A stretch of 64,000 nucleotides of DNA from Streptomyces sclerotialus (lineage in GTDB: Bacteria; Actinomycetota; Actinomycetes; Streptomycetales; Streptomycetaceae): positions 6,634,001 to 6,698,000 of the forward strand of contig NZ_JBFOHP010000002.1 of NCBI RefSeq assembly GCF_040907265.1, given 5' to 3'. The translations under genes and the position numbers were made by a program. The notes beneath the pieces were generated by a model, which was given only the letters and a program-made list of their open reading frames with translations, did no database searches and had not been told where the DNA came from. Of this stretch, positions 36,137 through 44,509 are shown piece by piece; position 1 is the stretch's first letter, and each line of letters begins with the position of its first letter.

Positions 36137-37541
36137 GCAGATGACCGATGAGGCGGAGCTGATCGACGGCGAAAGAACCGCGCCGGCCGCCCGGCCGGAC
36201 AGTGCCGTCGACGACCTGGCGCTGGAGGAGGTGGTCCGCTTCACCTCGGAGCTGATCCGGATCGACACCACCAACCGGGGCGGCGGGGACTGCCGGGAGC
36301 GGCCGGCCGCCGAGTACGTCGCGGCGCGGCTGGCGGAGGCGGGTATCGAGCCCATCCTGCTGGAGCGCAGCCCCGGCCGGACGAATGTGGTGGCCCGCAT
36401 CGAGGGCACCGACCGGTGCGCCGACGCGCTGCTGGTCCACGGCCATCTGGACGTGGTGCCCGCCGCGCCGCACGACTGGAGCGTGCACCCCTTCTCCGGC
36501 GAGGTCCGGGACGGCGTGGTCTGGGGCCGCGGCGCGATCGACATGAAGAACATGGACGCGATGGTGCTGGCAGCGGTGCGGGCCTGGGCGCGGTCCGGGG
36601 TCCGCCCCCGGCGGGACATCGTGCTCGCCTTCACCGCCGACGAGGAGGCCAGCGCCGAGGACGGCTCCGGCTTCCTCGCCGACGCGCACCCCGGCCTCTT
36701 CGAGGGCTGTACGGAAGGCATCAGCGAGTCCGGCGCCTTCACCTTCCACGCGAACGACGGTCTCCAGCTGTACCCGATCGCGGCGGGGGAGCGCGGCACG
36801 GCCTGGCTGAAGCTCACCGCGAACGGCAAGGCGGGCCACGGCTCCAAGGTGAACCGCAGCAACGCCGTGAGCCGGCTCGCCGCCGCCGTCGCCCGCATCG
36901 GCGCACACGAATGGCCGGTGCGGCTCACCCCCACCGTCCGCGCCGCGCTGAGCGAGCTGGCCGCGCTGCACGGGGTCGAGGCCCGGCTGGACGCCACCGA
37001 CCCGCACGCCCTCGCGCGGGACGTCGACGCGCTGCTGGCCGCCCTCGGGCCGGCCGCCGACCTGGTCGCGCCGACGGTGCGCAACAGCGCCAACCCGACG
37101 ATGCTGGACGCCGGTTACAAGGTCAACGTCATCCCGGGGAGTGCCACGGCCTTCGTGGACGGGCGGGTGCTGCCCGGCGGCGAAGAGGAGTTCCGCGCCA
37201 CGCTCGACCGGCTCACCGGGCCGGACGTGGCGTGGGAGTTCCACCACGGAGAGGTGGCACTGGAGGCCCCGGTGGACGGGCCGACGTACGCCGCGATGCG
37301 GGCCTCGGTCGAGCGCTTCGACCCGCAGGCCAAGGTCGTGCCGTACTGCATGTCGGGCGGCACGGACGCCAAGCAGTTCTCCCGGCTGGGCATCAGGGGG
37401 TACGGCTTCTCGCCGCTGAAGCTGCCCGAGGGCTTCGACTACCAGGCGCTCTTCCACGGCGTCGACGAGCGGGTGCCGGTGGAGGCGCTGCACTTCGGGG
37501 TGCGGGTGCTGGACGACTTCATGGTGCACAGCAGGGGATGA
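36129..37541 (+). CDS. M20/M25/M40 family metallo-hydrolase
   Basis: 470 residues from ATG 36129, with AGGAG upstream inside the end of the M55 gene. Zinc-dependent exo-/carboxypeptidase or deacylase. The metal-site sequence is complete: LLVHGHLDVVPA, GRGAIDMKNMDAM, AFTADEEASAEDGSGF, SESGAF and a late His in ALFHGVDERVP. The dimerisation (lid) domain lies at about 230-350. Coupled to the M55 gene and followed 62 bases later by the S9 gene. Confidence 0.93.
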   Translation: MAEQMTDEAELIDGERTAPAARPDSAVDDLALEEVVRFTSELIRIDTTNRGGGDCRERPAAEYVAARLAEAGIEPILLERSPGRTNVVARIEGTDRCADALLVHGHLDVVPAAPHDWSVHPFSGEVRDGVVWGRGAIDMKNMDAMVLAAVRAWARSGVRPRRDIVLAFTADEEASAEDGSGFLADAHPGLFEGCTEGISESGAFTFHANDGLQLYPIAAGERGTAWLKLTANGKAGHGSKVNRSNAVSRLAAAVARIGAHEWPVRLTPTVRAALSELAALHGVEARLDATDPHALARDVDALLAALGPAADLVAPTVRNSANPTMLDAGYKVNVIPGSATAFVDGRVLPGGEEEFRATLDRLTGPDVAWEFHHGEVALEAPVDGPTYAAMRASVERFDPQAKVVPYCMSGGTDAKQFSRLGIRGYGFSPLKLPEGFDYQALFHGVDERVPVEALHFGVRVLDDFMVHSRG

Positions 37542-37603
37542 GCGCGCGCGGGAGCGGCCCGCCGCGCGCTGCCGGAGACGAACGGACTGAGAGGAACACC
37601 GCC

Positions 37604-39605
37604 ATGGTGACCACGGCGCCCTACGGGACCTGGCCGTCACCCATCGACGCCCGCCTGGTGGCCGCCCACGACGGCCGTCCGGAGTACCTCGGCGTGGTGG
37701 GTGAGGAGGTCTGGTGGACCGCGCCGCGGCCCGAGGAGGGCGGCCGCCGCGCGCTGGTCCGGCGCCGTCCGGAGGGCGCCGAGGAGTCGGTGCTGCCACC
37801 GCCGTGGAACGTCCGCAGCCGGGTCATCGAGTACGGCGGCCAGCCCTGGGCCGGTGCCCAGGACGCGCAGGGCGCGCCGCTCCTCGTCTTCGTCCACTTC
37901 GCCGACCAGCGGCTGTACGCGTACGCGCCGGACGGGGGCGGCGAGCCCCGGCCGCTCACCCCGCTCTCCGCCGTGGGCGGCGGCCTGCGGTGGGCGGACC
38001 CGGTGGTGCTGCCGGACCGCGGTGAGGTCTGGTGCGTACTGGAGGAGTTCACCGGCGAGGGCCCTTCGGACGTGCGTCGGCTGATCGCCGCCGTGCCGCT
38101 GGACGGCTCGGCGGCGCAGGACCGCGCGGCCGTGCGCGAGCTGAGCGACGACCGGCACCGCTTCGTCACGGGCCCGCGGCTCTCCCCGGACGGCCGCCGC
38201 GTCGCCTGGATCGCCTGGGACCACCCGCAGATGCCGTGGGACGGCACGGTCGTGATGCACGCGGAGATCACCGAGGGCGGTGGCTTCACCGGCATCCGGC
38301 CCCTCGTGGGCGGCACCGACGAGTCCGTCGCGCAGATCGAGTGGGCCGCCGACGGTTCACTGCTGTTCGTGTCCGACCCCGCCGGCTGGTGGGAGCTGCA
38401 GCGCATGCATCCCGACGCGGTGGACGGCGGGGCCGCTTCGGCGACCCGGCTGTGTCCGGGGCGACGGGAGGAGTTCGGCGGGCCGCTGTGGAAGATCGGC
38501 CACCGCTGGTTCCTGCCGCTGGCCGACGGCACCGTCGCGGTGCTCCACGGCCACGGCACCACCGCGCTGGGCATCCTCGACCCGGTCAGCGGCGAGCTGG
38601 TCGACGCGGTGGGGCCGTGGACCGAGTGGGCGCCCTCGCTCGCCGCGCACGGCAGCCGGGTCATCGGCATCGCCGCGAGCCCGCGCAGCGCGTACGAGAT
38701 CGTGGAACTGGACACGGTGACGGGCCGCGCGCGGGTGATAGCGGCCCGGCACACCGACGTGCTGGACCCGGCGTACTACCCCGAGCCGCAGGAGCGCACG
38801 TTCACCGGCCCGGACGGCCGGGAGATCCACGCCCACGTCTACCCGCCGCACAGCCCCACGCACACCGCGCCGGACGGCGAGCCGGCGCCCTTCGTGGTGT
38901 GGGCGCACGGCGGCCCGACCGGCCACGCCCCGCTCGTCCTGGACCTGGAGATCGCCTACTTCACCTCGCGCGGCTTCGGCGTCGCGGAGGTCAACTACGG
39001 CGGCTCGACGGGGTACGGCAGGGAGTACCGCGAGCGGCTGCGCGAGCAGTGGGGCGTGGTGGACGTCGAGGACTGCGCCGCGGTCGCCCGGGCGCTGGCC
39101 GACGAGGGCACCGCCGACCGCTCCCGGCTCGCCGTCCGCGGCGGCAGCGCCGGCGGCTGGACCACCGCCGCGTCGCTGGCCGGTACGGACCTCTACGCCT
39201 GCGGCACGATCAGCTACCCGGTGCTGGACCTGGCGGGCTGGGCCGGCGGGGGAGACCCACGACTTCGAGTCGCGGTACCTGGAGTCGCTGGTCGGCCCCG
39301 CGGCCGAGGTCCCCGACCGGTACCGGGACCGTTCGCCGCTGCACCAGGCCGACCGGATCTCCGTGCCGTTCCTGCTGCTCCAGGGCCTGGACGATGTGAT
39401 CTGCCCGCCCGCGCAGGCCGAGCGGTTCCTCGCCGAGGTGGCCCGCTGCGGCATCCCGCACGCCTGTCTGACGTTCGAGGGGGAGGGGCACGGCTTCCGC
39501 CGGGACGAGACCATCGTCCGCGCCGTCGAGGCCGAACTCTCGCTGTACGCGCAGACCTTCGGCATCGCGCGTACGGACGTGCCGATGCTGGAGCTGGGCA
39601 AGTGA
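37604..39605 (+). pseudogene. S9 family prolyl oligopeptidase, disrupted by a +1 frameshift
   Basis: The reading frame from ATG 37604 (AGAGGA eight bases upstream) encodes a beta-propeller (about 1-390) and the first half of an alpha/beta-hydrolase domain with nucleophile Ser in LAVRGGSAGGWTTAAS near residue 512. After the codons for AGWAGG at about 39250 the family sequence moves to another frame, ETHDFESRYLESLVGP onward, containing the catalytic Asp (QGLDDVICPP) and His (GEGHGFRRDE) and ending at 39605. The switch lies in five guanines at 39248-39252; four would restore a 666-residue protein. Unless this is a sequencing error, the product lacks two catalytic residues. Confidence 0.85.
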
Positions 39606-39690
39606 CCGTAGCCGAGCGAGTGGCTGGGCAAGTGACCGTAGCCGAGCGAGTGGCTGGGCATGTGACCGGTCCCGGGCGAGCGCGGGGCGG
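39592..39690 (+). repeat. Two perfect 30-bp tandem repeats plus partial copies
   Basis: The 30-base unit at 39601-39630 is repeated exactly at 39631-39660. The bases before 39601 (ctgggca) and after 39660 (tgtgaccgg...cgggcgagcg) are decayed partial copies. The array begins in the last codons of the S9 gene and fills the gap to the S66 gene. Each unit contains agtgaccgtagccgagcgag. Confidence 0.85.
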
Positions 39691-39711
39691 GCGCGCGGGA
39701 GAGGGGCCGCG

Positions 39712-40650
39712 GTGACCGTGCGTCCCGCGGCCAGGCCGCCGCGGCTGCGCCCCGGGGACCGGGTGGCCGTGGTCGCGCCCAGCGGCCCGGTCGCCCCCGA
39801 GCGGCTGGACGCGGGTCTGGACATCCTGCGCGGCTGGGACCTCGACCCGGTCCTGTCGCCCCATGTGGGCACCGGCCACCCCGGGCTGCCTCACCTCGCG
39901 GCGCCGGACGAGTGCCGCGCCCGTGATCTCCAGGACGCCTGGTGCGACCCCGGGACGGCCGCGGTCTTCGCGGCGCGCGGCGGGTACGGCGCCCAGCGCA
40001 TGGTCGACCTGCTGGACTGGGCGGCGGTCCGGGCGGCGCGGCCCAAGCCGCTGATCGGGTTCAGCGATGTGACGGTGGTGCACGAGGCGTTCGCGCTGCG
40101 CGCCGGGGTGGCGACGCTGCACGGCCCCGCGGTGGCTGGCGAGGTCTTCCTCAAGGACGAGCCGACCCGCGAGCACCTGCGGCGCACGCTCTTCACCCCC
40201 GGGGACACGGCCGTGACGACCCTGGCACCCGGCACGGCGCGCACGCTCTTCCCCGGGCGGGCGCACGGCGTCACCTTCGGTGGCTGCCTGGCGCTGCTGG
40301 CGAGCGAGGTGGGCACCCCGGCCGCCCGCCAGGACGCGGCCGGCGGCCTCCTGCTGCTGGAGGACGTGGGGGAGCAGCCGTACTCCGTCGACCGGGCGCT
40401 GACCCAGTTGCTGCGCTCCGGCACGCTGGCCGGCGTCGCCGGGGTCGTGCTCGGTTCCTGGGCGCGCTGCGGTCCGTACGACCGGATCCGCGCGGTGCTG
40501 GCGGACCGGCTGGGCGGGCTCGGGGTGCCGGTCGTCGAGGAGTTCGGGTTCGGGCACGGCGACTCGGCGCTCACGGTGCCGCTGGGCGTGCCGGCCACCC
40601 TGGACGCGGACGCGGGCACCCTGACGTTCGACGTGCCGCCGCTGCTCTGA
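39712..40650 (+). CDS. S66 family LD-carboxypeptidase
   Basis: 312 residues, GTG 39712. Serine peptidase related to LdcA/MccF that removes the terminal D-residue from murein tetrapeptides or cleaves peptide-nucleotide antibiotics. N-terminal RLRPGDRVAVVAPSGPVAPE, nucleophile region AARGGYGAQRMVDLLDW then GFSDVTVVHEAF, and the Glu/His part in GGCLALLASEVG, LLLEDVGEQPYSVDRAL and GFGHGDSALTVPLG. Last of the peptidase string; with the M55 gene it points to D-amino-acid peptide or peptidoglycan turnover. Confidence 0.93.
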   Translation: MTVRPAARPPRLRPGDRVAVVAPSGPVAPERLDAGLDILRGWDLDPVLSPHVGTGHPGLPHLAAPDECRARDLQDAWCDPGTAAVFAARGGYGAQRMVDLLDWAAVRAARPKPLIGFSDVTVVHEAFALRAGVATLHGPAVAGEVFLKDEPTREHLRRTLFTPGDTAVTTLAPGTARTLFPGRAHGVTFGGCLALLASEVGTPAARQDAAGGLLLLEDVGEQPYSVDRALTQLLRSGTLAGVAGVVLGSWARCGPYDRIRAVLADRLGGLGVPVVEEFGFGHGDSALTVPLGVPATLDADAGTLTFDVPPLL

Positions 40651-40716
40651 CGAACCGGTCAACGACCGTGCGACCGGCCGTAGCTGACGCGCCGGTAAGA
40701 AGTTGTGTCGACTCCG

Positions 40717-40746
40717 TTGACATGTTCAAAACGCATGCCGGACCAT
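40717..40746 (+). promoter_or_regulatory. Promoter-like element before the secreted hydrolase gene
   Basis: A perfect -35 hexamer TTGACA at 40717-40722 is followed after 18 bases by gaccat (40741-40746), a weak -10. The stretch between is A+T-rich for this genome. The gene starts 50 bases downstream. Confidence 0.4.
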
Positions 40747-40796
40747 GAGCGCGCCGTACTGACTGGTAGGTATGGCGTGTCCCTGTGGAGGTCAGC

Positions 40797-42620
40797 GTGT
40801 ACCGAGCAGTGTCCCGCCCCGTTCTGCGTACATCACTCGCCCTGTTGGCCGCGGTCTCCCTGGCGGCCCCGCTCGCGCTCGCCGGCCCGGCAGCGGCCGC
40901 CGACCCCTTCGACGTCACCGCCGTGAAGCTGACCGTGCGGGCCGGTGACCGCGACTGCACGGTCGACGCCGACCTGTACCGTCCGGCAGGCGTCGACGCG
41001 GCGCACCCAGCCCCCGCGATCCTGACCACCAACGGCTTCGGCGGCAACAAGGTGGACGGCTCGACCGCCGCCACGGCCCGGGCGTTCGCCGCCCGCGGCT
41101 ACGTCGCGCTCTCCTACTCGGGCCTCGGCTTCGGGAAGTCCGGCTGCCCGATCTCGCTCGACGACCCGACGATCGACGGCAAGGCCGCCGGCCGGCTCAT
41201 CGACTTCCTCGCCGGCACCCGCACCGCCGACGACGGCACCCGCGTCGACTACGTCACCAAAGAAGGCGCGGACGGGACGAAGGCCACCGACCCGCGCGTC
41301 GGAATGATCGGCGGCTCGTACGGCGGCGCCATCCAGATGGCCACCGCGGCCGTCGACGACCGCGTGGACGCGCTCGTGCCGATGATCACCTGGAACGACC
41401 TGGCGTACGCGCTGGACCCCAACAACGCCGACCAGCCCGCGGGCAGCGTCAGCAACGACGTCCCCGGTGTCTACAAGAAGCAGTGGACGAACGGCTTCTT
41501 CCTGATCGGCGAGGCGCAGGGGCTGCTCAATCCGAGCCTGGACCCGTCCCGGCTCGGCGGCGCCGGCTGTCTGCACTTCGTCGCGAAGGCCTGCGAGACC
41601 AAGCGCCTGCTGGACTCGGGGCGTTACCCCGCCGACAGGACGAAGCGGATGCTCGACTACGCGCGCAGCGTCAGCCCGGTCTCGTACCTGAAGGACGTGA
41701 AGGCGCCGACCCTGCTGGTGCAGGGCCAGGCGGACAGCCTGTTCAACCTCAACGAGGCGGCGGCCACGTACCGGACGCTGAAGGCGCAGGGCACCGAGAC
41801 CAAGATGATCTGGCAGTCCTGGGGTCACAGCGGCGGCATGACCGACCCGGCGTCCGGCGAACTGAACCTCGCCGAGGGCAATCTGGAGACGAGCTACGTC
41901 GGGCAGCGCATCCTCGCCTGGTTCGACCGCTACCTCCAGCACAGGAAGGGCATCGACACGGGGCCCGCGTTCGCCTACTACCGCGACTGGATGCCCGCCG
42001 GGCAGACGTACGGCACGTCGGCCGCCTTCCCCGCGAGCGGCGACTCCTGGAAGCTGTACCTGTCCGGCGACGGCAAGCTCGTCGACGACCGTGCGAAGGT
42101 GGCGCGCGGCAGCCGTGAGTACCGCAACCGGCTGCTGCCCACCAGTCATTCGGAGAGCCAGCTCGCGGGTCTCCTCGGTCTGCCGGACCCCGCTCCGTAC
42201 GACATCAGGGGCACGTACCTGGACTGGACCTCGGAGCCGGTCGAGGGCGGGCCCGTCGACGTGGTGGGCGCCCCGAAGGCCACCCTCGAGGTCGTCTCAC
42301 CGCGTACGGAGAAGGTGCAGGACTCCGGTGACGCCGCCGACAAGCTGGTCCTCTTCGCCAAGCTGTACGACGTCGCGCCGGACGGGTCCAAGACGCTGGT
42401 GCACCGGCTGGTGGCGCCCGCGCGGGTGCCGGACGTGACCCGTCCCTTCACCGTCGAGCTGCCGGCCGTCGTGCACCGCTACCAGCCCGGCCACCGCCTG
42501 CGGTTCGTCATCGCGGCGAGCGACACGGCGTACTACGGCAACCGGGGCGTCAAGCCGGTGACCGTCGTCAGCGCGCCGGACGACACGGGCACGGTCGAAC
42601 TCCCGCTGGCGGGGCGGTAG
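40797..42620 (+). CDS. Secreted CocE/NonD family alpha/beta-hydrolase (X-Pro dipeptidyl-peptidase-like)
   Basis: 607 residues from GTG 40797, five bases after GGAGG; GTG 40785 would put the ribosome site inside the gene. A signal peptide is clear: RTSLALLAAVSLAAPLALAG with an AAAA-type cleavage site near residue 35. Catalytic Ser in GMIGGSYGGAIQMATAA near residue 180, Asp in LLVQGQADSLFNLNEAA, His in QSWGHSGGMTD. The C-terminal jelly-roll domain typical of CocE/PepX (DVVGAPKATLEVVS to the end) is complete. An exported esterase or peptidase of unknown substrate. Confidence 0.88.
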   Translation: MYRAVSRPVLRTSLALLAAVSLAAPLALAGPAAAADPFDVTAVKLTVRAGDRDCTVDADLYRPAGVDAAHPAPAILTTNGFGGNKVDGSTAATARAFAARGYVALSYSGLGFGKSGCPISLDDPTIDGKAAGRLIDFLAGTRTADDGTRVDYVTKEGADGTKATDPRVGMIGGSYGGAIQMATAAVDDRVDALVPMITWNDLAYALDPNNADQPAGSVSNDVPGVYKKQWTNGFFLIGEAQGLLNPSLDPSRLGGAGCLHFVAKACETKRLLDSGRYPADRTKRMLDYARSVSPVSYLKDVKAPTLLVQGQADSLFNLNEAAATYRTLKAQGTETKMIWQSWGHSGGMTDPASGELNLAEGNLETSYVGQRILAWFDRYLQHRKGIDTGPAFAYYRDWMPAGQTYGTSAAFPASGDSWKLYLSGDGKLVDDRAKVARGSREYRNRLLPTSHSESQLAGLLGLPDPAPYDIRGTYLDWTSEPVEGGPVDVVGAPKATLEVVSPRTEKVQDSGDAADKLVLFAKLYDVAPDGSKTLVHRLVAPARVPDVTRPFTVELPAVVHRYQPGHRLRFVIAASDTAYYGNRGVKPVTVVSAPDDTGTVELPLAGR

Positions 42621-42636
42621 CCGGGCGCGGGGCCCG

Positions 42637-42837
42637 TCAGTCCTTCACCGTGATCGCGCCCACCGGGCAGGCCCGGGCCGCCTCGTGGACGAGCGGGTCG
42701 GCGGGCGCGTCGGCGGCGCGCGGCACCAGCGCGCTGAAGCCGTCGTCGTCCTGCGTGAAGGTGTCGGGCGCGGTGAGGGCGCACTGGCCCGCGCCGATGC
42801 AGACGCTCGTGTCGATGTCGATGTACGGGTTCGGCAT
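42637..42837 (-). CDS. 3Fe-4S-type ferredoxin, P450 partner
   Basis: 66 residues; ATG 42837 with GAGGGA upstream. Small ferredoxin with cysteines C13 and C19 (VCIGAGQCALTAP) and C57 followed by Pro (RACPVGAI), the three-cysteine pattern of P450-associated 3Fe-4S ferredoxins. It lies 117 bases downstream of the cytochrome P450 gene on the same strand and probably passes electrons to it. Confidence 0.92.
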   Translation of the reverse strand: MPNPYIDIDTSVCIGAGQCALTAPDTFTQDDDGFSALVPRAADAPADPLVHEAARACPVGAITVKD

Positions 42838-42954
42838 GGTGGCTTCCCTCGGTCCGTAGGGGGGCTGCTGCGGAGGAGCCGGCCCGGCGCGGTGGGAGGT
42901 GCTGCCGTGTCGGGGACGGGGCCGGCCGTGGTGCGGTGAGCGGTGTACCAACTG

Positions 42955-44178
42955 CTACCAGGCGACGGGGAGTTCCACCATGCCCTGGATGGTGTCGCCG
43001 GGCTTGAACGGGATGTCCTCGGCCGGGGCCGCGAGGCGGAGGCCGGGGAACCGGGCGAAGAGCGAGTGCAGCGCGATCTCCAGTTCGGCACGGGCGAGGT
43101 TCTGTCCGAGGCACTGGTGGATGCCGAAACCGAACGCGACGTGGTGCCGCGCGGAGCGGTCCCAGTCCAGCTCGTCCGGCGACGCGTACGCCGCGGCGTC
43201 ACGGTTGATCAGTGAGGTGGACAGGACCACGCCCTCACCGGCCTTGACGGTCACCCCGCCGATCTCGATGTCCGCGGTCGCCACCCGCAGCATCCCGTCC
43301 GCGATGGAGAGGTAGCGCAGCAGCTCCTCGACCGCGGTCGGCATGAGCGACGGGTCCGCGCGCAGCGCCGCCAGCTTCTCGGGCTGCTGGAGCAGCGTGA
43401 ACGTGCCCAGCGAGATCATGTTGGCGGTCGTCTCGTGCCCGGCGATCAGCAGGATCATCGCCATGCCCACCAGCTCGTCGCGCGGCAGCTCGCCGGTGCG
43501 CAGCCGGTCGGCGATCAGCTCGTCCAGCAGCCCGTCGCCCGGTTCGGCCTCCTTCCGGGTGATCAGTTCGCCGAAGTAGGCCTCCAGGTCGTCCAGGGCC
43601 TTACGCGAGTCGTCCGCGGTCGGCCCGCGCAGCAGCCGCCGCGACGCGGCCTCGAAGAACTCGTGGTCGGCGTACGGGACACCGAGGAGCTCGCAGATGA
43701 CCATGGACGGCACCGGCAGCGCGAACGCGGTGACCAGCTCGGCCGGCTGCCCGGCAGTCGCCATGTCGTCCAGCAGGCGGTCGACGATCTGCTGGATGCG
43801 CGGGCGCATCGCCGCGATCCGCTTCAGGCCGAAGCTGGGGATCAGCATGCGCCGCTGGACGTTGTGCTCGGGGTCGTCCACCCCGAGGAGCGTGGCGCGG
43901 CTCTTGCGGTCCTCGTCGCGCAGCCCTTCGAACCGGGCGCTGGGGACCGGGAAGTCGGGGTTCAGCCGGTCGGACGACAGCCGCTGGTCGGTGAGCAGGG
44001 CGCGTGCCTCGGCGTGCCCTGTCACAACCCACACCTCCCGTCCGTCGTAGAGGTGGACACGGGAGAGCGGCCCCTGCTCGCGCAGGGGCGCGTAGGCGGT
44101 GGGCGGGTGGTAGGGACAGGTGCGGTCCTGCGGGAACGCGACGGTTCCCGGCACCGCTTCCGATATGGCTTCCGACAC
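42955..44178 (-). CDS. Cytochrome P450 (CYP105-like)
   Basis: 407 residues, GTG 44178 behind CGGAGGT. Soluble bacterial P450. I-helix oxygen-binding motif LLIAGHETTANMISLG near residue 245, ExxR of the K-helix as VEELLRYLS, and haem loop FGFGIHQCLGQNLARAE with Cys356. The N-terminal FPQDRTCPYHPPTAYAPLRE and overall look suit the CYP105 group that hydroxylates secondary metabolites and xenobiotics. Together with the ferredoxin it forms a redox pair. The substrate is unknown; no biosynthetic cluster is adjacent. Confidence 0.92.
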   Translation of the reverse strand: MSEAISEAVPGTVAFPQDRTCPYHPPTAYAPLREQGPLSRVHLYDGREVWVVTGHAEARALLTDQRLSSDRLNPDFPVPSARFEGLRDEDRKSRATLLGVDDPEHNVQRRMLIPSFGLKRIAAMRPRIQQIVDRLLDDMATAGQPAELVTAFALPVPSMVICELLGVPYADHEFFEAASRRLLRGPTADDSRKALDDLEAYFGELITRKEAEPGDGLLDELIADRLRTGELPRDELVGMAMILLIAGHETTANMISLGTFTLLQQPEKLAALRADPSLMPTAVEELLRYLSIADGMLRVATADIEIGGVTVKAGEGVVLSTSLINRDAAAYASPDELDWDRSARHHVAFGFGIHQCLGQNLARAELEIALHSLFARFPGLRLAAPAEDIPFKPGDTIQGMVELPVAW

Positions 44179-44509
44179 GGCGTACCTCCGGTGCGCTAAC
44201 TCGGTTGTGCCTTTCTCATTTCACGTCTTGTCAGGAGAAATCACTACGCCAAGTTCGGCCAAGCCGTCGCTTACTGACACGAGTTTCCGGAGTGTCTGCT
44301 AGAGGGACGCTGAGCAGGGCGTACGGGGCGGAGTGCGGGGGTGTGGCGCCTGCCGGGTGGGACCGCTGTGCCCGACTGACCCCGTCCGCCCGGTCCGTGC
44401 CTGGCCGAGAAGTGCCGGGTGCGGGGGAACGCTTCGCGCCGATCCGGCTCCGGCCACCGTCCCGATCAGTGCCCTTCCCGCGAATGGCACTCAGTGCCAC
44501 ACTGGCCGG
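44179..44509. promoter_or_regulatory. Divergent region between P450 and CoA-transferase genes
   Basis: A 331-base gap with an A+T-rich stretch at about 44205-44260 (ctttctcatttcacgtcttg and following), probably the P450 promoter on the minus strand, and a 15-bp perfect palindrome close to the CoA-transferase start. No coding frame was recognised. Confidence 0.4.
44485..44499. promoter_or_regulatory. Palindromic operator TGGCACT-C-AGTGCCA
   Basis: A perfect 7-1-7 inverted repeat ending 10 bases before the CoA-transferase start codon, where a bound repressor would block transcription or translation initiation. The half-site resembles the CIRCE half-site, but the spacing is not that of CIRCE. 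The regulator is unknown. Confidence 0.5.

Noticed and set aside
39240..39260. Programmed +1/-1 frameshifting in the S9 gene
   Set aside because: No slippery heptamer with downstream structure was evident, and such a mechanism is not known for S9 peptidases. A homopolymer indel is simpler, and a similar one occurs at 2105.
39592..39690. CRISPR-like array
   Set aside because: The 30-bp units are directly contiguous without spacers, and no cas genes are present.
44485..44499. HrcA CIRCE element
   Set aside because: CIRCE needs a nine-base spacer between nine-base arms; this palindrome has a single central base.
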